A stretch of 64,000 bases of DNA from Mikania micrantha. Its lineage: Eukaryota; Streptophyta; Magnoliopsida; Asterales; Asteraceae. The notes under the pieces were generated by a model, which saw only the letters and a list, made by a program, of their open reading frames with translations, ran no database searches and had not been told where the DNA came from. The stretch is from positions 56,318,031-56,382,030 of the forward strand of contig CM018682.1 of NCBI GenBank assembly GCA_009363875.1, written 5' to 3'. Below, in pieces: positions 11,652 to 22,141 of this stretch. The position numbers were made by a program, and so were the translations under genes. Within the stretch, counting starts at the first letter, position 1. Each line of letters opens with the position of its first letter.

Positions 11652-12018
11652 GGGACGAACAGGTGTAGATACATATGTGCAAGTGCTAAGCTAGTGGACT
11701 TTTAGAAGACCTGGCTTACTTTTGATTGCATACCTCTGGAATGACAAAACCGTGAATCACTTTTGTATATCTTGTACAGTTCAAGATATAAATACATTGA
11801 TTCTTTTTGATTAGATTTACTTAGTTAAATTATGATGTACAATGTAATTTAACTTTGTAATTCTATATCATCGTCATGTTTACATTTCTCAATTATATAT
11901 CATGTGCTATGCAAACAATCTGATCAATTCGATTATCACTCAAAGATATCGCGCCCCGGGAACCTTCCGCCCGACGGGAAAACCCGATCCGTTCCCGCCG
12001 GCTCGGGGTGTGACAGAT

Positions 12019-12030
12019 TGGTATCAGAGC
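12019..12030 (+). promoter_or_regulatory. primer binding site, initiator Met tRNA, element A
   Basis: TGGTATCAGAGC three bases after the LTR, complementary to the 3' end of plant initiator methionine tRNA. Confidence 0.93.
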
Positions 12031-12135
12031 CATGGTTATAGAGAAATATAGGTCATATTATTTAAACGGTTTGGCCTAGACTATAACCTAGGGACCTCAT
12101 GTAGAAATATCATGACATAGGATTTCTTTTCGGTT

Positions 12136-13400
12136 ATGATCAGAATGCCGCCGCGAAGACAACTACCTCTATTACCGTTGACTCAAGGTTCAGCTCCGCA
12201 CTCTTCGACACCGACACCACCTGACTCTCCTCCACCTCCACCTCCTCCTGCACCACCACCGGCTTATCAGCTGGATCCCGCTACCATTGCACTGGCCACT
12301 CTGTTGACCAGTCAGCTGAGGGAGGTAATCCCAGACATGATGAACCGAATCAACACCAATAACAGCAACAACATTGTCAATTCATTTGGAGAAGGCAGTG
12401 GCAACACTCGAAACCACCAAGACTATTCCTACAAAAACTTTGTAGGATGCAAGCCACCGAGTTTTAGTGGCAGTGAAGGAGCCGTCGGATTGATCCAATG
12501 GATCGAAAAGATGGAAACAACACTGGAGATCAGCAACTACCCAGAACAGTATAGGGTAAAGTATGCTGCGGGGTCGTTTCACAAGCGGGCGTTAACTTGG
12601 TGGAACGCTCAGGTTACTACCAGAGGCAGGGATGAGGCCCTGTCAATGCCATGGAATGATTTCAAGGCATTACTGCGGGCAGAGTTTTGCCCAAGAAATG
12701 AAGTCAAAAAGGTTTAGACCGAATTACTCAACCTGGTTATGATTGGTGTTGGGCATCTGGCCTACACCACAAGATTTCATGAACTGGCAGCATTGGCACC
12801 GGATATAGGCCAACATTAGAAAAGAGGATAGAGCGGTACATTGGTGGATTACCGCCCAGTATCCGAGGGCATGTGATTTCTGCTCACCCTACTACTATGG
12901 AGTTAGCTGTTACTCTGTCAGCATCTTTGACAGACATGATGGTTGCCTCTGGGGCATTCAAGAAAGAGGCTGACTCAACCAAAACTGGAACCTCAAGGAA
13001 GCCGGATAAAAGGCCGGCGAAGAAGCAAAAGGTGGCTAAAAACTTTGCTACTACCACTCAAGCCCCAATGCTTAACCAACCATCACCACTGCAAGTCAGA
13101 AAGCCCTACACTGGCACTGCACCTTTGTGCAACACTTGTCAGTATCATCACGCGCCAAACACTCAGTGCATACAGTGTACAAACTGTGGAAAGTTTGGCC
13201 ATTGGGCAAATCGCTGCAGGAGCACGGGAGCTCCAAACAGAAACAACAACGCAGCCACTACTGCTGCTGCTACTGATACCGATCACAGGTCCTGCTACAA
13301 CTGTGGCGAACCTGGACACTTTTCGCGGGACTGTCCCAAGAAGAATCAGCAAAGGGCTCAAGAACCCAGAGGTAGAGCCTTTCACATCGGAGCAGCTGCT
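12136..13400 (+). pseudogene. gag of element A (capsid/nucleocapsid), broken
   Basis: Starts at ATG 12136 (MIRMPPRRQ), the same start context as in family B at 31934. A Pro-rich N-terminus (residues ~10-55) is followed by the capsid-like retrotrans_gag region (GAVGLIQWIEKMETTL; RALTWWNAQV; PWNDFKALLRAEFCP), then a basic linker and two CCHC zinc knuckles, CTNCGKFGHWANRC (about 13177-13218) and CYNCGEPGHFSRDC (about 13293-13334). Gag packages the element RNA in cytoplasmic virus-like particles. Breaks: TAG at 12715-12717 and a one-base loss near 12808. Both zinc knuckles keep all C and H residues. Confidence 0.9.
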
Positions 13401-13720
13401 GCTAGGCAAGACCCGAACGTGATCACGGGTACATTTCTCTTATCTGATTTCTATGCATCCATATTATTTGACACTGGTGCGGATAAGAGTTTTATCTCAT
13501 CCGATTTTGCTAGCTATCTTTAACATGTTGAGGAAGCTTTAGACTCCCCTTATACTATTGAGATAGCTAACGGCAAACAGATTACAGTTGACACAGTACT
13601 TAGGAATTGCCCACTAACACTTGGTGATCATACATTTTCCATCGACTTGATACCAATGGAATTGGACAGTTTCGATATCATCATCGGAATGGATTGGCTA
13701 TCTCTTAACAAAGTTGAGTT
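13401..13720 (+). pseudogene. aspartic protease of element A, broken
   Basis: Retropepsin-type domain with the active-site triplet LFDTGADKSFIS (Asp codon 13470). The second half contains SIDLIPMELDSFDIIIGMDW, the usual flap-to-end signature of gypsy proteases (13644-13706). It normally cleaves the Gag-Pol polyprotein and functions as a dimer. A TAA at 13521-13523 splits the domain just after DFASYL, where family B has a sense codon. Gag runs into it without a gap, and the RT region follows in the same frame. Confidence 0.88.
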
Positions 13721-14975
13721 CATATGTTCCGAAAAACTATTACGTATTCCAGTGGAGAATGATCAAATTTTGGAGATTTGTGGAGACCAAGCGAAACGCA
13801 GTGTCAAGATAATATCGTGCATGAAGGCTCGCAAGTACCTTAGAAAACAATGTGTCGCATTCCTAGCTCATGTGGTCGAGAAAGAAAAGAAAGCAATCAA
13901 GATTCAAGACGTACCAGTGGTGAAGGATTATGCGGACGTGTTTCCGGATGATTTACCGGGGCTGTCACCTGAGAGATCGGTGCAGTTCATAATCAATTTG
14001 ATTCCGGGAGCGACTCCTATGGCTAAGTCTCCTTACATACTTGCACCATCAGAAATGCAGGAGTTGTCCAATCAATTACAAGAGCTACTTGACAAGGGAT
14101 TCATCCGACCGAGCTTTTCCCCGTGGGGAGCTCCAGTTCTGTTTGTAAAGAAGAAGGATGGATCGTTCAGAATGTGCATTGATTACAGAGAGCTCAACAA
14201 ACACACCATCAAGAATCACTACCCGTTACCGAGGATTGATGATTTGTTTGATCAGTTACAAGGAGCAAAATTATTTTCCAAGATAGACCTGTGTTCAGGT
14301 TATCATCAGCTCCGGATACAAGAAGAAGACATACCAAAGACGGCCTTTCGTACCCGCTATGGTCACTACGAGTTCATGGTGATGCCATTCGGACTGACGA
14401 ACGCACCGGCAGTGTTCATGGATTTAATGAACCGGGTGTGTAAGCCGTACTTAGATCAGTTTGTTATCGTTTTCATTGATGATAAACTGATTTATTCAAA
14501 GAACGAGAAGGAACATGAACAACACCTCAAGACGGTCTTGGAACTCTTAAAGGAGGAACGACTCTATGCCAAGTTCTCCAAGTGTGAATTTTGGTTAAGA
14601 GAAGTTCAGTTCTTGGGTCACGTGATTAACAGTGATGGTATTCATGTGGATCCTGCCAAGATTGAAGCAATCAAGAACTGGGATGTGCCTACAACACCAA
14701 CCGAGATCAGATCATTCTTGGGATTGGCAGGTTATTATAGGAGGTTCATTTCGAACTTTTCTAAGATAGCCTTGCCCCTCACCAAGCTCACACAGAAGTC
14801 TGAACCTTTTGTGTGGACTCAGAAACAAGAAGAGGCATTCCAGACATTGAAACAAAGATTGTGCAATGCTCCAATTTTAACACTCCCAGAAGGCAATGAT
14901 GACTTTGTAGTTTACTGTGATGCTTCCCATCAGGGACTCGGATGTGTTTTGATGCAACGAGACAAAGTCATTGTT
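13721..14975 (+). pseudogene. reverse transcriptase of element A
   Basis: Longest intact stretch of this pol. The linker (MKARKYLRKQCVAFLAH) leads into FPDDLPGLSPER, then RT motifs GFIRPSFSPWGAPVLFVKKK, SFRMCIDYRELN, FSKIDLCSGYHQ and PFGLTNAPAVF. The catalytic box is VFIDD (FIDD codons 14472-14483), followed by FLGHVI and AGYYRRFISNFSKIA. It copies element RNA into cDNA. All three catalytic Asp residues appear present, though YRPLPRID-type neighbours carry changes (NHYPLPR). The frame ends in a one-base loss near 14972, inside the start of RNase H. Lineage by sequence feel is Tekay/Del chromovirus. Confidence 0.92.
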
Positions 14976-15330
14976 ATGCCTCACGACAGTTGAAGATACA
15001 TGAGAAGAATTACACAACACACGATCTCGAACTGGGAGCTATTGTATTTGCATTAAAGATTTGGAGACACTACCTTTATGGTACCAAGTGCACTATCTTC
15101 ACAGATCACAAGAGTTTACAGCACATATTTGATCAGAAAGAGCTTAACATGAGACAAAGACGTTGGGTTGAGCTCCTGAATGATTACGATTGTGTGATCA
15201 AATACCATCCGGGCAAAGCAAATGTTGTTGCAGATGCTTTGAGCCGGAAGGAAAGAGTCAAACCCTTAGCATTCGCGCAATGGGAATGACTGTGCAAACA
15301 AGTTTGAGAGAACATATTCTACAAGCATAA
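14890..15330 (+). pseudogene. RNase H of element A, frameshifted
   Basis: Begins with VVYCDASHQGLGCVLMQRDK and resumes after the frameshift with ASRQLKIHEKNYTTHDLEL, TIFTDHKSLQHI, MRQRRWVELLNDYD and HPGKANVVADALSRK. These are the gypsy RNase H motifs that degrade RNA in the RNA-DNA hybrid. There is a second one-base frameshift near 15263, then TAA near 15329 before the integrase zinc domain. Confidence 0.88.
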
Positions 15331-15339
15331 CAAGAATCA

Positions 15340-16302
15340 GTGGCCAGAGACAATCTGAAACGCGAGCTCGATTGCGGAGCCGAGAAACATTTCAAGACAA
15401 AACAAGACGGAGTTATCTATTACCTGGATCGTGTTTGGATTCCAGCAGTAGATGAACTTCGAACACTCATTCTTGACGAGGCACACAAGTCACGTTACTC
15501 AGTTCATCCTGGTGCCGATAAGATGTACCAAGATCTTAGGTCATTTTATTGGTGGCCGGGTATGAAGAAAGACATTGCCACTAATGTTGGCAAATGTATC
15601 ACATGTGCCAAAGTCAACGCAGAACACCAGAAGCCTTCGGGTTTGTTGGAACAACCAGAGATTCCACAATGGAAGTGGGAACAAATAGCTATGGATATCA
15701 TTACCAAGCTACCCCGCACCTCCAGTGGATATGATTCTATTTGGGTCATCATTGATCGATTGACCAAGTCCGCTCATTTCTTGCCGATCAGAGAAACGTA
15801 CAAGATGGAGAAACTAGGAAAACTATACATTGATGAAATAGTAGTAAGGCACGGAGTGCCATTGTCTATTATTTCAGACCGGGACAGTCGATTTACTTCG
15901 CGGTTCTGGCAATCACTGCAACAGTCCTTAGGGACAAGTTATAACTTGAGCACGGCTTATCATCCACAAACGGATGGACAAAGCGAACGCACCATTCAAA
16001 CCCTAGAGGATATGTTGAGAACATGTATCCTAGACTTCGGTGGAAGTTGGGACACACACTTACGTCTCATAGAGTTCTCCTACAACAATAGCTACCACAG
16101 CAGCATCGGATGTGCTCCTCTTGAAGCACTCTATGGTAGAAAATGTCGGTCTCCAATTTGTTGGACCGAAGTGGGAGACAACAGAATCAGTGGGCCTGAA
16201 CTTATTCAGGAAACTACTGATAAGATAGCCCAGATACAACAACGATTACAAGCAACACGTAGCCGCCAAAAGAGTTACGCAGACAAACGGCGCAAGCCTT
16301 AG
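15340..16302 (+). pseudogene. integrase N-terminal and core domains of element A
   Basis: HHCC zinc domain: AHKS and VHPG supply the His residues, KCITCAK the Cys pair (about 15480-15612). Core DDE triad: MDIITKLP (first D), IISDRDSRF (second D) and DGQSERT (E), followed by EFSYNNSYH and ALYGRKCRSP. It inserts the cDNA and makes 5 bp target duplications, matching CATGC here. A TAG at 16300-16302 separates it from the C-terminal domain. Otherwise the 320-codon frame is intact. Confidence 0.92.
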
Positions 16303-16311
16303 GAATTCGAT

Positions 16312-16734
16312 ATGGGTGACCGAGTTATGTTGAAAGTGTCCCCGTGGAAAGGTGTAGTTCGTTTTGGGGCTAAGGGCAAGCTAGCACCTAGGTATGTCAG
16401 ACCTTTTGAGATTACTCAACGCATAGGTCCTGTGGCATACAGACTCAGACTCCCGGATGAACTCAGCGGAGTACACGATGTGTTTCATATATCAAATCTC
16501 AAGAGGTGCTTAGCAGACGAAACATTGATCATACCGTTGGAAGAGATACAAATTGATGAACAATTACACTTCATTGAAGAAACTGTAGAGATTATGGAAC
16601 GTGAAGTCAAGAGACTGAAACGAAGCCGTATCCCTATTGTAAAGGTTCGATGGAACTCCAAGCGTGGACCAGAATTTACCTGGGAACGCAAGGACAACAT
16701 GCAAGCAAAGTATCCCCATCTGTTTGAGAATTAG
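16312..16734 (+). pseudogene. integrase C-terminus with chromodomain-like tail, element A
   Basis: GDRVMLKVSPWKGVVRFG (GPY/F-type region with KGKLAPRYVRPFEI) is followed by DVFHISNLKRCL. The C-terminal ~55 residues include EIMEREVKRLKRSRIPIVKV, RGPEFTWER and YPHLF, the layout of a chromovirus chromodomain. Such domains direct insertion to chromatin marks (known); whether this divergent version binds methylated histone is not visible. It ends at TAG 16732-16734, 43 bases before the polypurine tract. Confidence 0.85.
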
Positions 16735-16777
16735 AGCCCGACTTTAATGCTTAAATTTTGGGACGAAATTTATTTAA

Positions 16778-16788
16778 CAAGGGGAGAC
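16778..16788 (+). promoter_or_regulatory. polypurine tract of element A
   Basis: CAAGGGGAGAC immediately before TGTAACATC of the 3' LTR, preceded by TTTGGGACGAAATTTA, a context shared by all the gypsy 3' ends in the window. Confidence 0.88.
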
Positions 16789-19700
16789 TGTAACATCAAG
16801 TGCCAGATCGTCCGGCGAGTCCGTACGGTATGTGTACTTTCACTTTATACTGTGTGTAAATACATGTACATGAACAGTTATTGTATTAACAGAATTCAAA
16901 ATACAATACACAGTTGTACGTATTTTCGTGTAAACTTAAATACAGTAAGTACAACACACATTGGAAACAATAGTTGTGTGTATTTAAGTGAAAACTTAAA
17001 TATAGTTAACACGACGAATCACGGGAAACAACAGTTTACGAGTAAACAACGAAAACATATCGGTTGCGATCTGATGTCCACAGATGACAGGAATCAGATG
17101 GCCGACAAGTCAGTACAAGAGCAATGTGAAAACAGGATGTTTAGTAGAGTCCGACAGTGAGGAAACACAATTAAAATACAAATACAGTGTTATTTCAGAA
17201 TAACAAACTGACAGCGTGTTTGCGTGGGTGACGATTCACACAAACATATCTGTGAGTTTAGAGTTCTGAAATGATGACTGAAAAGTAGAAAAAAAAGTCA
17301 GAAAGCAAAACCATCGTCGTATTAGTTCAGGTGACGATTCGAACGAATTACGTGCGAAGGTGACGCGATCTGACGAAACGAAAACGAAAAACGTCACGAA
17401 CGACAATAAATAAAGAAAATAAAACATTTTAATGTTTTACAATTTTGAAACTCATCAAAATAATTTAAATAACATTCTTTTATTTATTTCATTTAAATTA
17501 CGCGTAAATTTCCGGAAACGTAACGAAAACGCGAACCGAGCAACAAAAAGGAACCCGAACCCACTCGTGGTATAAATACCTTGAGTGAGTCCATTTCTCC
17601 TCACTTTCCACCTCTTCTTCCTCCCAAAAACCCTAATCCCGGATTCCACCTCCTACCACCATCTTCAAGCTTCTCTCTAACATTTCTCTCTCAAATCTCA
17701 ACCATTTTGAGAGTTCTTGGTACCAAATCGAAGCTACTATCACCCTTAACACGAAAGTACAGCAGATCGGGAGAGGAAACCATCAAAAACGAGGTAAACA
17801 AGGTTGCTGACTTCGGATCCTAGGGTTTTGAAAACCCTGGTTCGGTCTCTAACTCTAGCCGACGACCACCCTCTCCCTTGAATCCCACACCCTCGAAACC
17901 AAGCCTCCACACCCGAGAACATCTTGAGGCCCGACATGACATGGAGTTGGGTGCTGTTGGTGCGGCGGACAACAACCAAACGAATGGCAGAGCCGAATGG
18001 CTCACAACCGCTAGGGTTTGGCCGAAAGAGCCACCTTCGGCTGGTCTCATACGCCCCCTTCATTCGACACTCATACTCCCCTTTCATTCGTTGCAACCTC
18101 ATTCGTGGAGTCACCAACTCATTCGCCGGCTGCCACACATTCGACCCCTTCATTCGCTAAGCACTTCCTTTGGCCTAACCATGGAACACCCACATTCGAC
18201 CATCACCACATTCGCCGGACACCATCTCATTCGCCAACCACCTTGCTTCAGGCACTACTCATTCGGCCATCAACTCAGTCGACCACCATCATCATCTCCC
18301 AGCCGAACCAGGCTAGTCACAGACTACCTCTCGGTTGGCTCAGTCGACAGGAACCCTAGTCCCACTCGCCCTAACCTTGCGACTCAACTCCATCTGATCC
18401 AACAACCATAAGCAGGCCCAAGGTGGCCCAGGAGCTGTTTTGGCCCAGGAAACTTATGGCCCATGACGTGGTCCAAGCCCAACATTATCACACAGCCCAA
18501 TATCATGGTCCAATAACATCTAGCAGGCCCAACAGCCCACTATTTCGACCCATGGCCAGCTGAGCGGCCCACATGGCCCATGCGGCCCTACTCCTTTAGT
18601 TTGGCCCAAGTTCATACACTTAACTCATATATTTGGCCCACGCACATACTTATGGCCCACAATTCTTGGTCTAAGCCCTCTTAAGGTATTCGGCCCAATT
18701 GACTGTCTGGGCCCACATCACAAAAGAAATTAACATTTGTTACTAAGATTAAGGGATAAGATATAAGGGGAAGTTTTAAAACTAATACTACAAAGGTAGC
18801 AATAACTTGGTTAAGCAAACCATGTAAAAGTCTAAAACCTAAATTTTTAAGCTTAGAACCTTTAATATTATGACATTGAACCAAGTTGAGCATAAAATCA
18901 ATGAGAAAGTATACTAATCTTAGCTTAATTGTGTTAAGTGATATCAAAATCCATAACAAGTAAACAGGGCTGAATAATGACCGAGACTTACGAGTGTTAG
19001 CCAAAGTTATGGCTAACACATACACCCACACACAGATCCCTACAAGTAAACAGGGCCGAATAAGATGATTATGAAATTATAATATCATAAGTCATCAATA
19101 CAATAGAATAACATAGTTGTATGATTATTTCTTACAACACTTAGTTATTCTTACAAGAATTCACATAGAAACAATTACAAGGATCATGATGACAAGAACA
19201 AGACATAAGAATGATATAAAGATAACACATCTTTATTACATCATTCAATACAAGAGTTAAGTAAGTGTAATAAGACTAGTTCTTATAACACTTAGCTTTA
19301 CAACTCAATACCTATTACAATAGAACAAGGAACAAGGAATGATAATCATGATAATGTAATTTCATGATAACAACATCATTCACTCCATTAACTAACATAA
19401 TGTAATAAGACAAGTTCTTATTTAACTATGTTACTATCATGGAGAACATATTGAAATGAGAACAACAATACAAGTGAATACAATTACAATTAGTTACTAT
19501 TGACCTGTTGCATTATATCACTTCAATCATGTGCCAAATTGTACAAGTTGATCATGTAAGTCCCTTTAATTTGCTGACCAGTTAGTTTGATGTGACTAAA
19601 CCGACGATAGCATAGTGGTAACATAGGTTTGACAAACCTCTAGCTTGTAGGGCTAGTATGTTGATCGTATTGATTCATTGGCCGGTAACGTATGACCGGT

Positions 19701-20842
19701 GACAGGGCTACCTCAAGTCAAGTTTTGGTAAGTGACACATGGTGATATTAATCTGCAGTGATAAGTAAATAATCCAGCGGAAATCCTATTGACTAGTAGG
19801 TTGAGAAAGTGACCTGCTCTCATGTTACACTACTAGTAATAGATTTTGTTGAGGACACTAGACATGCAAAGTGGTAGAGGTAAATCGGATGCATTGAAAT
19901 CTGATTACGTGAGGATTTCAATGGATTCCTTTTAGGCTCTATGCACTATGGTTCAAGAACAAGTTACATGCGGTTAACTAACACTCTTAATATTTAAAAG
20001 TGTAACAACAGTTAACCCCCCCCCAGTACATAATAATACAAGGAACAGATTACATTAATCTAAACCCCTTAATATATGGAGGGTTTATCAATACTTCGGT
20101 TTGATAACTAAACCCCTCACGCGATATTATTCTATAATTGTTACAACAAACGAATGCATATCAGACACGTTGAACGGACGGGAAATGGATATCTTTAGTT
20201 GTATCGCAAGTGGTGTGGAACTTGATTGAGTATGTAGTGGGATAGCGTCTGGGCCTGACCCTTTCGTGATTCCCTATATATAAGCGTACTTAATCAGGTG
20301 ATACACTACTTGTACATATAACTAAGGAGAGGCCATTGGGCGGAACAGGTGAATCAAGTATTACAAGTAACAAGTATGACATTGTGGATGTGTGTATGAT
20401 CAATTCAATGATTTCAATTACTAAACTTATGAACTCACCAACCTAGTGTTGACTTTTTTTAAATTGCATGTTTTTCAGGGGACGAACAGGTGTAGATACA
20501 TATGTGCAAGTGATAAGCTAGTGGACTTTTAGAAGACCTAGCTTCCTTTTGATTGCATACCTCTGGAATGACAAAACAGTGAATCACATTTGTATATCTT
20601 GTACAGTTCAAGATATAAATACAATGATTCTTTTTGATTAGATTTACTTATTTAAATTATGATGTACAATGTAATTTAACTTTGTAATTCTATATCATCG
20701 TCATGTTTACATTTCTCAATTATATATCATGTGTTATGCAAACAATCTGATCAATTCGATTATCACTCAAAGATATCGCGCCCCGGGAACCTTCCGCCCG
20801 ACGGGAAAACCCGATCCTTTCCCGCCGGCTCGGGGTGTGACA
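16789..20842 (+). repeat. 3' LTR of element A (4054 bp)
   Basis: Copy of 7660-12015 with scattered substitutions. The main difference is at 19045/19061, where 312 bases of the 5' LTR (9918-10229) are replaced by 15 bases that copy upstream LTR sequence. It ends CGGGGTGTGACA, followed by the CATGC duplication. Confidence 0.95.
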
Positions 20843-20847
20843 CATGC

Positions 20848-22141
20848 AATCCAAATCCCTAGCTTAATCCTGTACGTCATCTGAGAAAGCATGAAAATAA
20901 AACAAAGTCAACACAATGGTTGGTGACTTCATATGATTTTGGTATTTGAAAATAGTTTTGTAAACCTATTAGGTAAAAAACCTTAACCTTATTATCAACA
21001 CATGTATCATCCAACTCGGTATGCTTATATATAGGGCATACCCCTGAGTCGAGCCTACGACCCGCCCAGACGCCGTCCCACCACATACTAAGTCACATAG
21101 GACATTGTTGTTAATGATAATTAAGCATTTTACCTACCATTCTCTTCTATGATCATCTGAGATTTAAAACACTCTGTTTAACTGTTTATGATATCAACCC
21201 AAAAATGTATATTTTTCCCTCTAGGTAACAACCTTAATCTCATTAACATCACCTGTATCATCCAGCTCGGTATGCTTATATATAGGGCATACCCCTGAGT
21301 CGAGCCTACGACCCGCCCAGATGCCGTCCCACCACATACTAAGCCGCATAGGACATCGATCTTAATGATAATTAAGCGTCTTACCTACTACTCACTTCTA
21401 TGTTAAAAGACTTTATTTCCATAATTTGAAATAAAACTGATTTCCTGGGTTCACCATGTCTTCATGATTTCCCAAAAGCAATTATAGAAATAAAATGTTA
21501 AATGTTTAAATAAATAACATTTACATACAACTAAGACATGATGACTGGGCCTTATTTGACTCAATCAATTAGACTTAGTTGTTGGTGGTTGTCCAAGTTG
21601 TACCCTCGCACACGTGACCCCTATCAGGCAGTACTCACTAGGAGCCTACTTGAGCGTGAAGGGATTTTAATGATGCCCATACAGCTTGACCCAATGGTCT
21701 ACTGTACATGCAGCGACTTTACGGATATCCTTTGATTCTTGATCGTCCTTGATTCTCTTGATTTCTTTGACATTGATTTCATTTGATCATTCACGTTATT
21801 GCCCATGTAGCTTGACTACAAGAGTCTACTACTGTGACGGGACTTTATGTTTGTTACACGTGCTATTGATTTCTATACAACTGACATCCACCTTAACTCA
21901 AGTATTAATGATTTCATTAACTCTTAATGATTTCATTATTTCAATGATTCACACACGGTTATGATTCCCATGATTCACTTGAGTCCCTTGATTTGATATC
22001 TGTATAATTCTATGATTTCACAATGATTATAGATTTCTGAGTAGGATCCTGAGTTTACTGATCACACACTGGATTAGATTCCATTGCATTTGATCTTTAG
22101 CTTTGGTTCTTCTGATTTCACTTTGAATTTAGATTCTGATA
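20848..22141 (-). repeat. solo LTR B, 3' half, with duplicated promoter-like module
   Basis: Minus-strand equivalent of about 30160-31430 of the B 5' LTR. It contains two copies, about 240 bases apart, of the module CCGAGCTGG / GGTATGC...GCATACC / CCACCACATACTA (about 20975-21110 and 21215-21355). Short frames here are chance frames in LTR sequence. Confidence 0.8.

Larger units (their letters stand above)
7660..12015 (+). repeat. 5' LTR of element A (4356 bp)
   Basis: Begins TGTAACATCAAGTGCC and ends CTCGGGGTGTGACA. It pairs along its length with 16789-20842. The layout is a TATA candidate at 8443, a CT-rich stretch, CATTCG array, GGCCCA array, splice-donor-like site at 10037, a second TATA candidate at 11448, an acceptor-like site at 11651, and a GC-rich terminal stem CCGCCCGACGGG (about 11968). 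Open frames inside (for example 8453-8695 and 8890-9231) recur in both LTRs only because the LTRs are copies; I do not call them genes. Confidence 0.95.
7660..20842 (+). mobile_element. complete Ty3/gypsy element A (Tekay/Del-like), coding decayed
   Basis: All structural parts are present in order: 5' LTR (7660-12015), PBS (12019-12030), gag, protease, RT, RNase H, integrase, chromodomain-like tail (12136-16734), polypurine tract (16778-16788) and 3' LTR (16789-20842), with an exact CATGC duplication. LTRs differ at roughly 2% over the first 340 bases compared by eye, plus a 312 bp deletion in the 3' LTR, so it is moderately old. Gag-pol has at least four stops and three frameshifts, so the copy cannot encode its own proteins. 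It sits inside the minus-strand solo LTR B. Confidence 0.95.

Noticed and set aside
21538..21964. Two plus-strand frames in the solo LTR
   Set aside because: The LTR is in minus orientation here; the equivalent region at 30400-30780 has no matching frame.
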